DNA of 64,000 nucleotides, taken from NCBI GenBank assembly GCA_023079485.1, contig CM041084.1:121632467-121696466 (forward strand), written 5' to 3'. The notes under the pieces are model-generated. The model did not search any database. It was not told the origin of the DNA and saw only the letters and a list, made by a program, of their open reading frames with translations. This DNA is from Archilochus colubris (lineage: Eukaryota > Chordata > Aves > Apodiformes > Trochilidae). Each line of letters begins with the position of its first letter. The first letter of the stretch is position 1. Made by a program: the position numbers and the translations under genes. This document shows positions 25,713 to 39,597 of this stretch, in pieces.

Positions 25713-26768
25713 AAAAATACAAATTATTGAGACATATAATTTCAGAAGGTGTATTGGTTAAAAATATACATATTGCCATAAGCAATACCAGCAAAGATTT
25801 TGCATAAAGATATGAACGAGATCAAATAGCCATTATAAAAGACTATTTTATAACTCTGCTGTATATTCTATTTTAAGGGTAAATATTTGACCTCCTAGTA
25901 AATTGGGACTATGACAAACAGCATTTTTTCTCTTATAATTTATCAGCTAAACCACAGTGGGTTTAGCAGTGTTTGAGCCTGCATTACATCTACACACACG
26001 GAAATCAGGAATAAGATACATTTATTTCAAAGGTGCGCATCATCAAATGCCTCTTTTTAGTTTTTAAAAAAGAAAGAAACAAACAAAAACACAACAGGAA
26101 AATCAAAACCCTGAGTCCTTGGTAATGCTTTCTATATAATGCTGTGTTTAACTGAGAGTTCATGTTTACAGCTCAGTTGTAAAAAACTGAGAAAATAGAG
26201 CTTTGTTACCTAGACACTGATGAAACTCTAAATAGCATTGCAGGCAGAGCTGTATAATGAGTACATATTAAAATGTCTTGGGTGTCTTTTGAGAGTGCAG
26301 AACATTACTTGTTACTCTGACCACAAATGTATAACAATTGTGGTTTTGTAAAATAAGTTGAAACCTCCTGCAGTCTAAAATATAGAACAATGCAGATAAC
26401 TAATTTGAATCAACGAGGTTGCATGTGGCATGTCACAGTGGGATTCCTAATGATCTTCTACAAGGATTCTGTTTGTCTAAGGCTCCCATTTTCTGTCTTG
26501 TGATATGTGGATGGGAACTATGCTGAAAATAATATGAGGCTAATTACCAGCCTTGTCAATGGCAATTCACATACAATGATAAAGTGTATTTCTAAAAAAC
26601 AAAAAAAGAAATTTTAAAAAAGTTAAATTAAGCCACACATCCTTTCAGTAATAATGGCACTGAAACTAATGACAGTTTCATCCCCTACTCATAGTTTCTT
26701 CGTTTCCAACAGCATTTTTCAGAGTGAATGTCAGCAAAAGCAAAGGTGAGATTAAAATTAAGGAGGGG

Positions 26769-26785
26769 AAAAAAAAAAAAAAAAA
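26769..26785 (+). repeat. Poly-A run of 17
   Basis: Seventeen consecutive A with no retroposed sequence recognised upstream. Confidence 0.85.
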
Positions 26786-28938
26786 GACAAAAAACACAGA
26801 TTAGAGCCCTTAAAAAGGGTCAGTCACAACACCATAATCTTCAGCATTTGTTCAGACCAAAACTAAGAGAAAGGATATAGGAAAGATTTGGGGGAAGGCT
26901 ATTTATCTTATCTGTCCTTTTCTTATAAAGCTCCTCTCTTTTTTTCCTTACTGCATGTATTCTGTGAAAATGCAAAAGAATGTTGTTAAGGTCATGTGCT
27001 GTAGACACAATTTCGGGTTCAAAAAAACTATTTGTCATTACACTGTCATATAATTAATCAACATATTTTTTTCAACCAAGTTTGAAAGCTATACAGCAAT
27101 TTAAAGGAAAACTGTAACTCTTAAATCCCAATACTCCTTTTACAAGTACTAAATAGCCAAGACTATCAAATGGGAAAAGAAAAAATATTTAGCAAACTGA
27201 CAAAGGGTGATATATATTGTTTTAAATTCCCATATAATGTTCTCTGTCCTTATAAACCTTTTAATCCTTCCAGTTTAAATACACACAAGTCATCCAGTGC
27301 CATTTACTATGCAAATGCTAAGGCACACAGTTAGTAACAAGTCAAAACTATTCTCACCTTATTGACTTGCTTTCTCTGTTGGTTTCTTTTGTGATACATG
27401 ACTTGGAGAAAGGGGAAAATGTTACTTTTCTGCAATTGCATGTGTTTTTTCATCAGTGTCTTGTACATACAATTGCAGATAAAAGTGTGTGGATACACCT
27501 CCCTTTCTGATAGGCATTCTGTCTACTGCTGCACACAGATGCACATACATATATGCATATGAAGCTTTTCTAGGTAAAAAAGGTATCAGTAGGTCAGAAA
27601 ACTAGGTATGTATGAATTATGACAGAATAGTGTGTCAATTGTTGTCCCCTTTTTGGTGTAATGGAAAGCATTAGACCCAAAGCTGTATTACAAGCATTAG
27701 AGCATCTACCTTCTTGATACGCTATTGAATTAAAGGAGCTTCTTTTATAGTCATTGGTTCTGTAGCATAAGTGAATTTAGTGACAAAACAAAACAAGAGA
27801 TAGAGCAATTGAAGCAGATGTTCCATGAAACTCTTACTATACAAAACACAAGGGTCTGGCATATAGCTCATCAGTAAAACATGAGAATGTACTTGAGTAG
27901 AAAAAATCACAATCTGGTACCCACAGGCTATTGCCTGCATCTCATGTAAACTGATAAATTAAAGATGCTGCACCATTTTTCCTTGTCTTTCCTTTGTCAA
28001 ATGCAATCATTTAAACATGCATTTTGGAACTGGAAAACTTAAAAACTAAGCAAACATACCAACATATACCTAGTTTGCTGAAGCACAGCCTTCTACAGAC
28101 ATTAGATTTTTTCTTATCATCTCTGTGTGTATGTTTTTTTAAATCTGAAATAATATTGTTCAATTTGCTTGAGGATTTGCACTTGCAAAGCAAAATTGAA
28201 AGTCTGTCCACTCTACCTCTTCTGTCCTTATTGGTAATAGTAAGAGATTGTTTTTATTAGGGATTCTGCAGATTAAAAGATCCATTCAGGATCACTTTGT
28301 AAGGAAGCATTTTTAAAATTATGCAGGTATTAAAAATGCCCACTTAGAAACAGTAAGAAAAAAAGTTTGTCATGCTATGTTCCCAAAGTCAAAATAATCA
28401 AATAAAGAAAGCAAACTCCCCCCAGAAATTCTGATAGACTGGAAAACAATTTAGTGAAAGTATTTGAGTGCTCAATAGTGAAGTATAAACACAATTTATG
28501 GTTTCTGAAAACTTGATTATATTTACACACACAAAATCTCACCAAATCTAGGACAGGTTAGTATTCTGTGTTGACAGAGGTCACACTTAACAACCACAGA
28601 CAAGAAACATGCAGCCTTAATTTTGTAAATGTTGAATATTTTGCTATAGTAAAAATAATACTAAATATAAAAGATAAACAGGGTTTTCTTTTTAAAAGCA
28701 AGTTTTTTTTAATCATTCTTCTTGTCTGTTCTTTAGTCCTTGGGATTGTAGCTTTTGTGAGTGTGTTTTATGAATGCTTAATATTCTTTCCTTACTCATC
28801 TCAAGCAATCTGATGCTAAGTGGGACAAAATGCAAACAGAGCATCGCCCGTTAAAATTTTAATGCCACATCACAATTTACTAATGGAGCTATCAGAATTG
28901 CAAAACAGTGCAACTTCACTGAAACTAATAATAAATCA

Positions 28939-28956
28939 GGTGCTAAGAGCAGCACC
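28939..28956. repeat. Short hairpin
   Basis: The arms GGTGCT and AGCACC surround a six-base loop. It lies in a mixed-composition segment (28.81-29.05 kb) that contains an ATGCAAA octamer-like word. Confidence 0.5.
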
Positions 28957-31900
28957 TCCTGCGAGTAGTGGATTCCAGCCAAGCAATGGGAGACTTACAA
29001 GGACAATTGGTTCTTTTAATTTAAATGCTTAGCACTGTCTTCTCAAAGTGCTTAAAAATGAACAGGCTACAACAATTCTTTACGGTTTATGGCATGATTT
29101 TAACTTGGGCATAATCTCATATCATAACTGTATTAAAAGCCAGGAGAGAAACGTAACTTGAAATAAGTACTGTAGCTTTCATTGCAGTATTGGGCAGAAT
29201 TACAGTGAAATAATTTGCACACACATATATATAAGATGCCAAATGCACTGCCATTTGTTTTATTCTTCTATGCTTTTACTCTTATTATTGACATTACTAA
29301 AGAGGACAGTAAAGAATCTTCCCTGATACTGATTGAAGATACTTCCCTGAGTAATGCAAACAAACATGTATCTGCTTCCTTAACAGGCAGATTGTGAGAG
29401 GTATTTCAGGCAGATGACTTTATCTTTTGCCAGTTTGGTGGAGACTGTAATTAGACTGTGTCCTCACAACTGAAGAAAAAAGCAATCATGTCCTAAGAAT
29501 TCTCAAGTTCTCAGAAAACGGGCCAGAAGTTTCTCAACCTTCTGAAGATTACAAAAACATTATAAAGGCACTAGAATCCTTTTAAAGTGCAGTTATATCT
29601 GCATGAAGAGTGAAATAAGCTCTTCCTAAAACCTCATTCTCAATGTCATTCTTGACTCCATACCCTCGATGTCAAGATGGCTTTGAGTGTTTATTTTGAT
29701 GGAGCTATGGCATTTAGATTTGTTGTAGCCTTCGGCTCTCACTGTAAAGGCAATGATATTTTCACTCCGTGCTTGCCTAAGTGGATTAGGCTCTGCATTG
29801 AGACACATAACTTATGAGCCAGGGCCTCTGCATCACAGGGTCTTAGAGCTTGCTCTTTCAGGGTGAAAGCAGCAGCAGCAGAAGCCATCCCCCAGCCATG
29901 ACTTCTTCAAGGATAATTATGCAGCTCCTCCCTGCCATGCCACCCACACATCTGCTCAATGCTTTCACTCATATGGGACTTGGATTTGGTGTTCGTTTGA
30001 ATAAGAGAGGCACTGCTGCTAATCCTCGCTTAGCTGCAGTCCATTTTCCTCATGGTTACACTGCAGATAAAACTCATAAAACCACGAGCACCTACTACTA
30101 TCTCCCAAAGGTGTCTGGAGGGATTAGAGCCTCTCACACCCACATTTTGCAGCCACTGACTGCTCTTGCTCCTTATTCCTATGGAATTACACTCATTCAC
30201 TTAGTAGTAGGAAGTGATTGTTTAAGTAGAAAGCACTTAGACAATATAGTGCTCTTAAAACTCACGTTTTGAGTATGACATTTTGCAAGAAGGTGTTTCT
30301 ATAGCATACAGACATGGCTTTCTGAAAGACTCTTTCAAGACAATTGTGGTAACAATTAAATCCCCAAAATACCAACTCACAGAAGTAACCTCCTACCAGA
30401 GTGGGACTTCTCAGTTTCCATGAGTAGAAGCAAATCGCCAACAAAACACAACTGTTTTCATTTTAACTGTGAGAGGGTGTAGTGGGTTACATATGTGAGT
30501 GCTTGTTATCTTTGAGGGCCTGGGCCTAAGTCATGGTTGGGTTATAAATAAGAATATGTTCTATGGCCTGATCTAAGTCTTCAGCTATCCATTTCACAAA
30601 ACAATCACAATCTGACATGGTGAGCAATCTCTGCTCAAGGCCCATAACTAGAATAGCAAGGGTGCTGCAGGTCAGAACTGAGATGTATTGAAAGGGATGT
30701 GTGGAGAAGCTTAGTCCCTCACTTTCATGAGCACTAAATTCACTCAAGATTTTAATAATAAAAAATGCAGGGTTGTCTGACAACATTCATTTTTTTTTCA
30801 TGAGCCTGTCTTCTCAAATTCCCTGCCTAATGCTGCACATAGTGACACAGCTCGTGTCACTCATGACAGCATTTACCTGCATTGCAACAACATGACTTGC
30901 TTGTCAGCCTTAAATGTTTGACAAACTGCTCTCTTTTTCTCTTTTTCTTTTTTTTTTGTCCCAAAAATAAACACATAAATAACATAAAGTTAGGGAAAAC
31001 TGATTTGTTGGGTTTTTCTTAAAGGATTAGCATGAGGGCTGTCTGCTTTGCTGTTATGGATGCATATAGCAGATGACCATGCTGTTGACCAAAACATGTT
31101 AAAGGACTCCTAGAAGATTTATTGCTAGCTGACTCCTTTCCTCCATTTCCTTCCACCATCTATTTATTCTGCACTCAAAACGTGTGCAGGTACTTCTCCT
31201 GTAAAGAGTAGGAACACATGCTATACATAATATGTGTACAATAAAAATGAGGAAGAAAATTACTGAAATGACACCTGCAAAATAAATAAAATACTTTGAA
31301 TAATGAAACAAATTTATCTTCTTGTGGAACCTGACATAAGAAACGTGAAAAGTGGATGTTTCCCTCTAGGAACTTATGTCACCAAAACCAAAACAAGTTT
31401 CATTAAATGCCATTGGTTTTATTCAGCCCCTTTTGTAATAATAAAAGCATACAGGGTTGTAGCCATCAGGTGAAATGTGCTGTTGATAATATCAAATATG
31501 CTGATTGATATATCCCAATATAATTTCTGAATACTTTCCTTTGTTAGCTGGTATGGTGAGAGCTCTCCCACTTGTTTTAGTCTCCTGTGGCTACCAAGAA
31601 GATATGTGCTGGACACAAAGGAATTTGTGATGATCTCATTTCTTCCTTTGGAGGTAATGCTGGGCTCTTCAAGTAGCTTGCTGTTAAACAAGACTTCACA
31701 TCTTTACTCCAGGAGACAGGCATTCTCACTTTCATGTTATTTCCTGCATCTTACAGCTTTAATGTGCTTCCTTGAATACAACCACCTACAGAAACTGTTA
31801 TGTTTATTTAATCAGCTTGGCTATAAAACTGGATTGCTAGTGAGCATAAATTGGCACCACCTCATCTCAAAGAAAGACAAGCTGAGAATTTTCTGGACTA

Positions 31901-33842
31901 AGGAGGACTGTTCCGTTTGAGTTTGGAATGGCAGGAACAGGACTGCCATTAACATTAATCTAATTTGCCTGCAGAAAAATTAGCTGTGCATTTCAGACCT
32001 AAAAATTTGAATATAGAGAAAGCAGATCCAATATCTCTGAAAGTTAATTATGAATAGCTTCAACTTCCCTTGAATAATACTGAATGACCATTTGGTTGTA
32101 AGTAACACGGGAGCAGAATCACTGGCTCGACTTTCTTTCATTTCTATAAATACACTGTTTATTGTATTCACTCAATCAGTAATTTCTTTTGGCTAAAAAA
32201 TGGAAAAGTGGATTTGAGCTCAGTTCTCAAACTCCATATTTATTTGCAATTAATGGTTTGGCCAGCTTTACAACCACATGTGCATATATACCATAAATCA
32301 ACATAGCACAAATATACACATAAACCTGGAGAACACAATGCCCGGTTTGCAGGGTTTTTTTAGTTGGGTCCTGTTTAACATGTAATCTCTTTTATCTGTT
32401 CCCTTGCAAGCGGGCTTGTTTGAAAATAATTTCAGGTAAAAATGTTGTGTTATTTCATGAGCTTTTCTATATTTTTTGCTCTGGAATTGCAGATGCCTAA
32501 GGTTCTTTTTTACAATAAAACAACTTTGAATAAAATCCCATTTTCTAAACTGCTGGTTAGGCAGAGGAGAAAGCATAGGTTTGACCCATAAAAGCAGGAA
32601 CTGCAGCACAGTTCAGCTTTTCCCCTAATTCATCTGTGTTTCAGAAGATCTGTACAATGTATCTTCTGCCAGGCCAAGAACATATTCATAGCTGAAGAAA
32701 GAAGCAATGCCAGAACAGCAGATATTGGATGAGACATGAAACTGTCAAATCAGTGACCCTGGATTTGGCTTTTGTCCTTGCCAAATTCTTAGTGATTATG
32801 TATGTTCCCTCACAACATGTTTAGCTTTCGTTCACTGGAACATCGGAGCTCATTTCAGGCTTCATAACAGGATGTCATAAACTGTGCTACACTGGAGAAA
32901 AATTCCTCCTGCTTTCAGTTGTCTGTGCTGGGATCACTCAAAAGCAGCTGGAATGCCTGATTAATCACATGATGGGGCCTCACATGTGGTTCCTTAGAAG
33001 CAGACACTAATAATAGCTCGATATTATAAATACAAGAGTGCTGCTTTGCCCATTGGCTTAATCACATGGATTGCTTGATAGTGACCGTCAAGTGCAGATC
33101 GTGGCATCTGGAGTATCCACAGTTAAAACCACTCTAAGCACATGATGACACCTTGGAAGATTGACTACAAAATGCAATCTTCCATTTCAGTTGTTCATTC
33201 TAGTCAAGTCAGCCAGAATGGGATCTGCCTACTTACACAGCTGAAAGTATTCTTCAGAAGCACTCATTCAGCACAGTGGGACAAAGAAGAGATGTTTAGT
33301 AATTTAAAGGCTACACTAATTTAAATTCCAATGAGTCCTTGGACCTGCTTAGCTACATGTCTACAGGGTGAATAATTTTACTTCGAATATTTATACTTTG
33401 CTTTTCCTCAGAACTAACATACAACTCTTCCTGTGAAAAATAGAAGAACACAAAGGATGGAATTATAATCTTTTTCTTTACTTTAAAAACTAGCATCAGC
33501 TCAATATATTTCTGTTTCTCCACTATGCCCTGATTTTTTCTCAGCTTTCAAAACCATACATTTGCTGAGCAAAATAAGGGAATAGCACAAGTGTAAAACA
33601 TTGAGTTAAGTTTCAGCACTGGTTTTGTTAGCTAGAAAGCACCTGCTTCTTAAGGAAAGACTTGAGACAATGATACAAATGCCAGTAATGGCAGCAGACA
33701 GCTTTGCTAATAACAGTCATTTCATGTAGGATTCATGCTTTTATTAATATCCTTTTTTCAGACCTGAAGTGCAGAAGGTCTCTGACAAAGTCACACTATG
33801 GCCCATAAATCTGCTTGTGGAGTGTCTGTGTCAACCAGTCTG

Positions 33843-33935
33843 AAAAAAAAACAAAAACAAACCAAACCAACCAAACAAAAACCAAACCCCAAAACCAAAA
33901 CAAAAAAACCCAGACAAACAAACAAACAAAAAACA
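33843..33935 (+). repeat. A-rich (CAAA)n-type tract
   Basis: About 90 bases of A with regular C interruptions (CAAAC, CCAAA). Minus-strand frames through it (33791-34197) are Val/Phe/Leu-rich low-complexity artefacts. Confidence 0.85.
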
Positions 33936-34959
33936 AGAGCACAATGAAGAATAAATGGAGAATACTCCAGTAGTACAAGAATACTACAATACATTGCCAT
34001 GGAAAACTCAGCCCACCTGAAGATGTCTCTATCTCCTGTTTTAATTCAGAATATACAAGTTGTACCTCATGTTGTACCTCTATCCCACCTCGATTTGATG
34101 TAGAAAATACTACCTTTGGTAAAAGGTACAGAAGTTTGTTCTTGGAAAGCTCAGTGAATGTGCTTTCAGGTTCTGAAGAGTAGTGACTCTCACACATGGT
34201 CTCCAGCTGCCAGTGTAATAAATATCAACACTAGGGCATGCAAAGGCACATGGCACATTCTGTCTTACAGACGTACACCTTCAACAGTCAAGAATCTTTT
34301 CTCTTCCCTTAACTTATTAGTTATCATTCTCAGTAGTCAAAATCCTTCATATACTTATTGTTTAGCCAATACCACAGCAGAGAAGATCCAGTACAGCATC
34401 ATTTCATTAACAAGGTAACTGAATGCCTCTGCCAATCAAAAGAAATGCTAACAAACTCCAGTGCAGGCAGTAACAAACTTCCCAAAAGGAGAAAACTTCT
34501 TCCTAAAGTCAAAACAGGAAGGCCCTGTCTCACCTAGCATCACAACAGAGAGAGGGACCCCCAAGGGTTTGAACTCTTGATTATCTTTAGCATTAGACAG
34601 TGGGGTGGTCTCATGTATTTCTTCACTTGTTACTTGTGCAATACTGAGCATTCCCTGAGTTATACCCTTTATAATAACCTATGCAATATTATCCCATGTT
34701 CTTCTGAAAGATAATAAATTTTTAAAATACACTTACTGAACATATTGTGTTTCTGTTTGTTTGTTTGTAACTGGAAAAATAAATATTGGGTCCTGATTTT
34801 TTTTCTCTGACCAATCCATTATTTGATTTTGACATGAACTGTCATGTTCTCTCATCTTCTTTTCTTTCCCTAAACATAACAGCACTTGTCGTTTTCGTCT
34901 TTGACATTCAGATCTTTCCAAAATTCTGATCATTATTGCTACTTGTTTTTGGACTGATT

Positions 34960-35003
34960 CAATTTCTTCTTTTTCTTTCTTTTTTTTCTTTTTTTTTTCT
35001 TCA
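34960..35003. repeat. Polypyrimidine (CTTT)n-like tract
   Basis: Over 40 bases almost entirely of T and C. The minus-strand frame across it (34733-35032) is lysine/glutamate-rich for that reason only. Confidence 0.8.
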
Positions 35004-36555
35004 TATAAGGTAGCCAAAAATGAGCAAAGCATTCAAAGGAGCAAGGGAACTAGAAACCATCACTGCATATAAACACAGTATTCTGTGTGCGGGCGTACGT
35101 GTAGGCCTGTGGATTAGGTGAACCTGAATTTCCTGTGAAAGACAAAAGTAGGATGTTGAATCCACAAGAAGGAAGAGATCTCAAGCAATCATTTTCACAG
35201 ATATGAAAAAGGACAATAAACATTTCATCCATGGAGAAAGTTTCTGTAATTTCAGCTATGGATCAATATTGCACCTTGGTATAAACAGAGGCATTGTAAA
35301 TGGAGAAGCAAGCATGTGATTACATGGCTGCTGTTTTCTCTGGGTGCTTGTGAACCAAGATGCCTGCCACCTGAAATACATTTATGAAAAGATTTCTGAG
35401 GAGGGCCACTGGAGAGAAAGAATTCACATTCAGTCTGCTGACAAAAGGAGACAAGGCAGTTAAACTCAGTTAGCCATAATATGATATAATGGTCAAAAAT
35501 TTGAATATCAATTGTATAAGCATGTGGGTTTTTTTCCCAGTTACGCACCAGCAAGAGACTCAGAAAAGAGGCAAAGATCCACTGATAGGATTGAAACAAA
35601 AGTGATCCAGTAGCTGAATTCCAGCACAGGAAAAGGGTTTTCTCAACAACCTTAGAATGTAAGTCAAGTGTAGAACAGTTACAAAAAATCCCTCAGTTTA
35701 TGGGGAGAATGCAACCTGCCTCTTTATTTTTCCTGTAAGCCTACCTAGACTAAGGCATACCTCCCATTTTTGCCAACACAGCTTTTGGTATAGCTGAGAC
35801 GTGACCTTTAATCAACACAGGTCTGCCAGCAGAAAGTGTTTGTATGTATGCACTTACACTAATAAAATGGTGTTATTCCTGTCAGTATTTACTCTGCTGA
35901 AAAACAAGGCAGGTTTGAAACAAACAAATGGAAGTACTTTTTATATAATACATAATTAAATTGTGAAACCTACTGCCTACAGGATCAGGCAGAGGACAAA
36001 ACTTTATCTGGATTTTAAAAAGCATTAGGGAAATTCATAGAGGAGATGTACATCACTGGTTATTAAACATGAAAGCCCAGATGCAACCTCTGGCTCAGAA
36101 AAAAATCACTAAAATGCTGATTGCTGGGAGCTGGGAAATTATACCATGGGAAGGATCACTCTATAGCTGCCTTATTTTTCCTGTTCTTTCCCTAAGGGTC
36201 AATGTTAGAGCTAGGAGACTTTGGTCCTTTGATCTAAGCTCACAAGCAGGTCACAGAAGCAATAATTCCTATAAATCCTCAGTGGGAATAAACATGAATA
36301 CTCCAGCTCCAAATAGAGTCTTACCTTATTCAAACATTATTTCATCCTCACAGACTTTCAAATATCACAGCCTACTAATAGTCATGATAATTTCCATCTA
36401 CCTAACATGCTATCAGCTTTGGAGGGACCACATCTAATTTTCAGGTCCCACAGTTCTATCCCAGAAAGCACAGGAAAGAGAGGTTTCACAAAATATCAAA
36501 ATTGTCAGTGGAGCTTCCCCTCTCTGTCATTGTCTTTGTAATTTACTCTATTTAG

Positions 36556-36790
36556 AGTTCTGTAAGAACATGATATAAAAAATGCTCTGCTGGGTCAGAC
36601 CAAAATCTGAGTCCACCTAACCTAACTATCTGCGTTCCATGGCTCAGTCTTTTACCAGCTGGTGGTCGATCAGCCATCCCTTCCCCCTGACAAATATGTA
36701 AGTATTGTCTAAGAAGAAAATCTGGCCAGTTTCTCACTGCCAGATCCTTGACAAAAGTGGAGTATAACAAAAGACTCTACTTTGACAATC
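36556..36790 (-). mobile_element. Ancient CR1-type 3' end (candidate)
   Basis: The segment starts with a phrase like 'taagaacatgat...gctctgctgggtcagacc', then 'tgagtccacctaacc'. This parallels the reverse complement of the 3' end of CR1 copies common in turtles and crocodilians ('...ctagatggacctttggtctgacccag'). The decayed minus-strand reading RLGGLRFWSDPAEHFL fits the same place. It lacks the bird ATTCTATG tail and is heavily diverged, so it would be an old insertion predating the other CR1 copies here. The upper boundary is a guess. Confidence 0.5.
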
Positions 36791-39442
36791 CCCACTCCTT
36801 CCCTTGTGGCCAGGTTACTTTCTCAACAGTAAAATAAATTATTTTATCTGTTTCCCATAACAATAGCATTACAAAAAAAAAGTTATCCTGGTTTGAACAT
36901 AAGCAAAACTAAAAAAATAAAGCAAGAAGCAAGAATAAATTCATCTTCCACAGCTTTTCCTAAGCTCTGGCACTATAATGCTGAGGGTATTCCTCCTAGA
37001 AGTATGAAAATACCTCAGCTTTTTCTGAAGCAGTGCATTTATAGTAAATAATCAAAGAAGGTGGCACCTAAATCTATGGCACTGCACCATCCACAAGGCT
37101 ACTGGCTGTGTGACATGTTAGCACACCAGGGGAAAGAGATCACAAGGCTCTGGTCCCTGATAAAAACAAGTATTCTTGGCCCTGATACTATTATTTGCTT
37201 GTTGAATTTGTATGACATCTTTTAAATGATGTTTAAAAGGCACTGAGGTACAATATTTTCCTATAAACCAAAAACAAGTAGTAAATACCATGGACAAATG
37301 ACAGAAGTTGCTCCCATGAAGCAGTTTATGAAATATTTATGTCAAATTCTGTAACCTTCAGCAGAGGCCAAGTTTGTTGTCAGAACCAACAGAGTATTCT
37401 CAGGCAAATAATCCCTTTCATCAGTGTTCTAAAGAAACAAAATGGAAACTTTAAGACAGCCTTTGAAAAAAGTAGTATGATACCAGACAACATCCTGTAA
37501 AGGTCTTCCCGTTACGTCTCTGCTTCAATTCTTTGCAAGGAAAAGACATAACTGATAACATACACTGATAAGATACCTTGCCTCTTAAAGTTTTTTTTGG
37601 ACTAGAACAGATATGGTTCAATTATTCCCTCCCACTAAAACAGGGTGTCAGTCCTAGTGCTACAGAAAATAATATAATTTAGTTCTAGTTAAATTTACCC
37701 ATTGAATGGATCATTCCCTCACCGTCCCAATTGTCTTTTAAAATTTTCACATTGTCAGTGTTTCTTCATGGCCATGTTCCTCCCATAAAGTTTTATCTCA
37801 AACAGTATTAATGAAATACATATAGAAAACACGTGTAGATATACAGATCACACCTGTGCGTGCAGTGATATATTCTCTTTTTATCTCCTTTCTCCAATTA
37901 GCCTCTGATAATGTGAGCTGGCTAACATGATTACAGGTAATGAACCAATTACTGTTTCTACAGTCACGCTGAACTGTTTTCCTTTGACTTAATTATGTTT
38001 AAAAATAACAAGCTTTCATTATGTTTTATATTGATGATCACGTTTACACCCCAAGTCAGCTAATCAGCCACAGGCACGTAACAATATGATCTGAACATTT
38101 ATTGCTCATGTGACTACATTTTCAAACTTAGCAAAGCAGCAAACAGAAATATCTGTAGTTATAATTTATGGACAGAATCAAAACCAGGAAAAACACGATT
38201 CCTGTGGTACTATATAACCAGTGCATTGTGGATAATCACTGCTTATACCTCTGTATGTCTTTTAGCATTTGTATCAACAGAGACAATACAAGGAAGAGAG
38301 AATGAGATAGAAATAAGAGTTGAAGCAAGGCTAAGTTTACTTGGTTGCATTGTTGCAACCAATCAAATCTCCAGATCTAATTTCCAGAAGTTACTCCAAC
38401 CCACATGGGGCTTTGGTTAGGCTTTTCTCCCCACTGAGCTCTCTTGGGATGGACTCTGAAGCAAGCTTTTATTTATTAATTTATTTGTTTTACAGCCTGA
38501 CCTGTGGTAAGAAGGCAACACCAATCACCAGTCCTTCTGAGCAACTTCAGCAACACTTGGGGCCACCTGGTTGGGGATGGTCCTAGAGAACTAAAACAGC
38601 TTTGTGTGGAAACATTTTTTTTGTAAGATTCACATGAAGTTGTACCTTTGCAAGGCTTTGAGCATCAACAAGTCACTGCTTTGCTCCAGGCTTGGAAATC
38701 ATGATTCCTACTCCTCTTTTCCCCACTTTGCAAGAGCAGAAACAATCGTCTCATCTATGGTGTGAAACAGTCAAGAAAGCATTATGGCTCCTAGTTTTAA
38801 GTGAATGCAACAAAGAGAATTTGAATAAAGAATAAGGATTCAGATCTAAAGCAAATCAGCAAATTTAGGTAGTTAGCTAATTTTTTGTGACTAAAAAGTT
38901 TCACTTTCCTAGTACAGATAGACACGGTTAAGTTCACAGCAAAATGCAGAAGTTGCAGTTTGTCTCTTTCAAATACACCAAGGTCAGGTCCTGCTTATGT
39001 TTTCTATAGGACCTAACTGGTTAAAGCACTTCCCAGTGAACTGAAACACATTTCTTACTTAACTTCCAGACTAACATCCCATAAGCTGGTGGAAATGCTC
39101 ACCATTCTTCCCAGCAGGGCTTCACAGATGGGTAGAAAAGCCAAGGCTCACCAGCAGAGATGTAGAAGGCTCACGGTGCTTTAATGTGGCAGTGATAGAC
39201 AAGGGGAAATACAATCTTAATTTGCAGTCTTTATTCCAAAGGCAGTTTCTAATTTTTTTTCCCATTGACTGATATTTTTAAAGAGGAAAGAGTAACACTA
39301 TTCAATTTTTTTTAAGAAATTGATCTACTCTTCAGGAGAGATTTAAGAATTCATTTAAGTTACTTCCCTTTGGCCTAAGAAGCCCATGTGGGAGGCTTTA
39401 AAACTGTCCTAAGAGTTACACACTCAGCTTGTTGACTGTTTT
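36791..39442. other. Unannotated interval, homeobox-like words near 37.8-38.2 kb
   Basis: No gene recognised. The part at 37.8-38.15 kb has many TAAT/ATTA words (CCAATTAG, AACCAATTACT, TTAATTATG) in mixed composition, suggestive of, but not proof for, a regulatory element. A stem-loop occurs at 38341-38362. Confidence 0.4.
38341..38362. repeat. Inverted repeat, 8-bp stem and 6-base loop
   Basis: The arms TTGGTTGC and GCAACCAA surround ATTGTT. The right arm runs into CCAATC, a CCAAT-box word. The arms also resemble RFX X-box half sites (GTTGC/GCAAC). Confidence 0.6.
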
Positions 39443-39597
39443 GGATCTCTTTGTGAGATGCTTAAATCTTCCCTTAAGCACGGATGTCTACTATAGTTTG
39501 TAACTTAAGATTCTGGACTCCATTCGAGGAGCCAGATGCCGCAGAGTTAGGTACTGAAGCACTTTACTTTTAGGCAGTTATGTTCTTAATTAGATCC
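39443..39597. repeat. Ancient inverted-repeat (foldback) fragment
   Basis: The left end reads GGATCT, then TGCTTAAATCTT. The right end is TTTAGGCAGT, then AATTAGATCC, an imperfect reverse complement of the left. The centre carries GAGTTAGGTACT. This resembles an old sauropsid repeat with 'ttaggcacctaaat' blocks between 'ggatct' ends, recalled from memory. It is strongly decayed. Confidence 0.35.

Larger units (their letters stand above)
25713..36555. other. Long unannotated interval
   Basis: Nearly 11 kb without a recognised gene. Named contents are a 17-base poly-A (26769-26785), an 18-base GGTGCT/AGCACC hairpin (28939-28956) in a regulatory-looking segment at 28.8-29.05 kb, and an unrecognised 124-codon frame at 29898-30272. 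It also holds an A-rich CAAA tract at 33.84-33.94 kb and a pyrimidine tract at 34.96-35.0 kb. Everything else looks like single-copy or very old decayed DNA. Confidence 0.5.

Noticed and set aside
33796..34197. 133-codon minus-strand frame with a hydrophobic C-terminus
   Set aside because: The hydrophobic end is the translation of the A-rich CAAA tract. The rest resembles no family.
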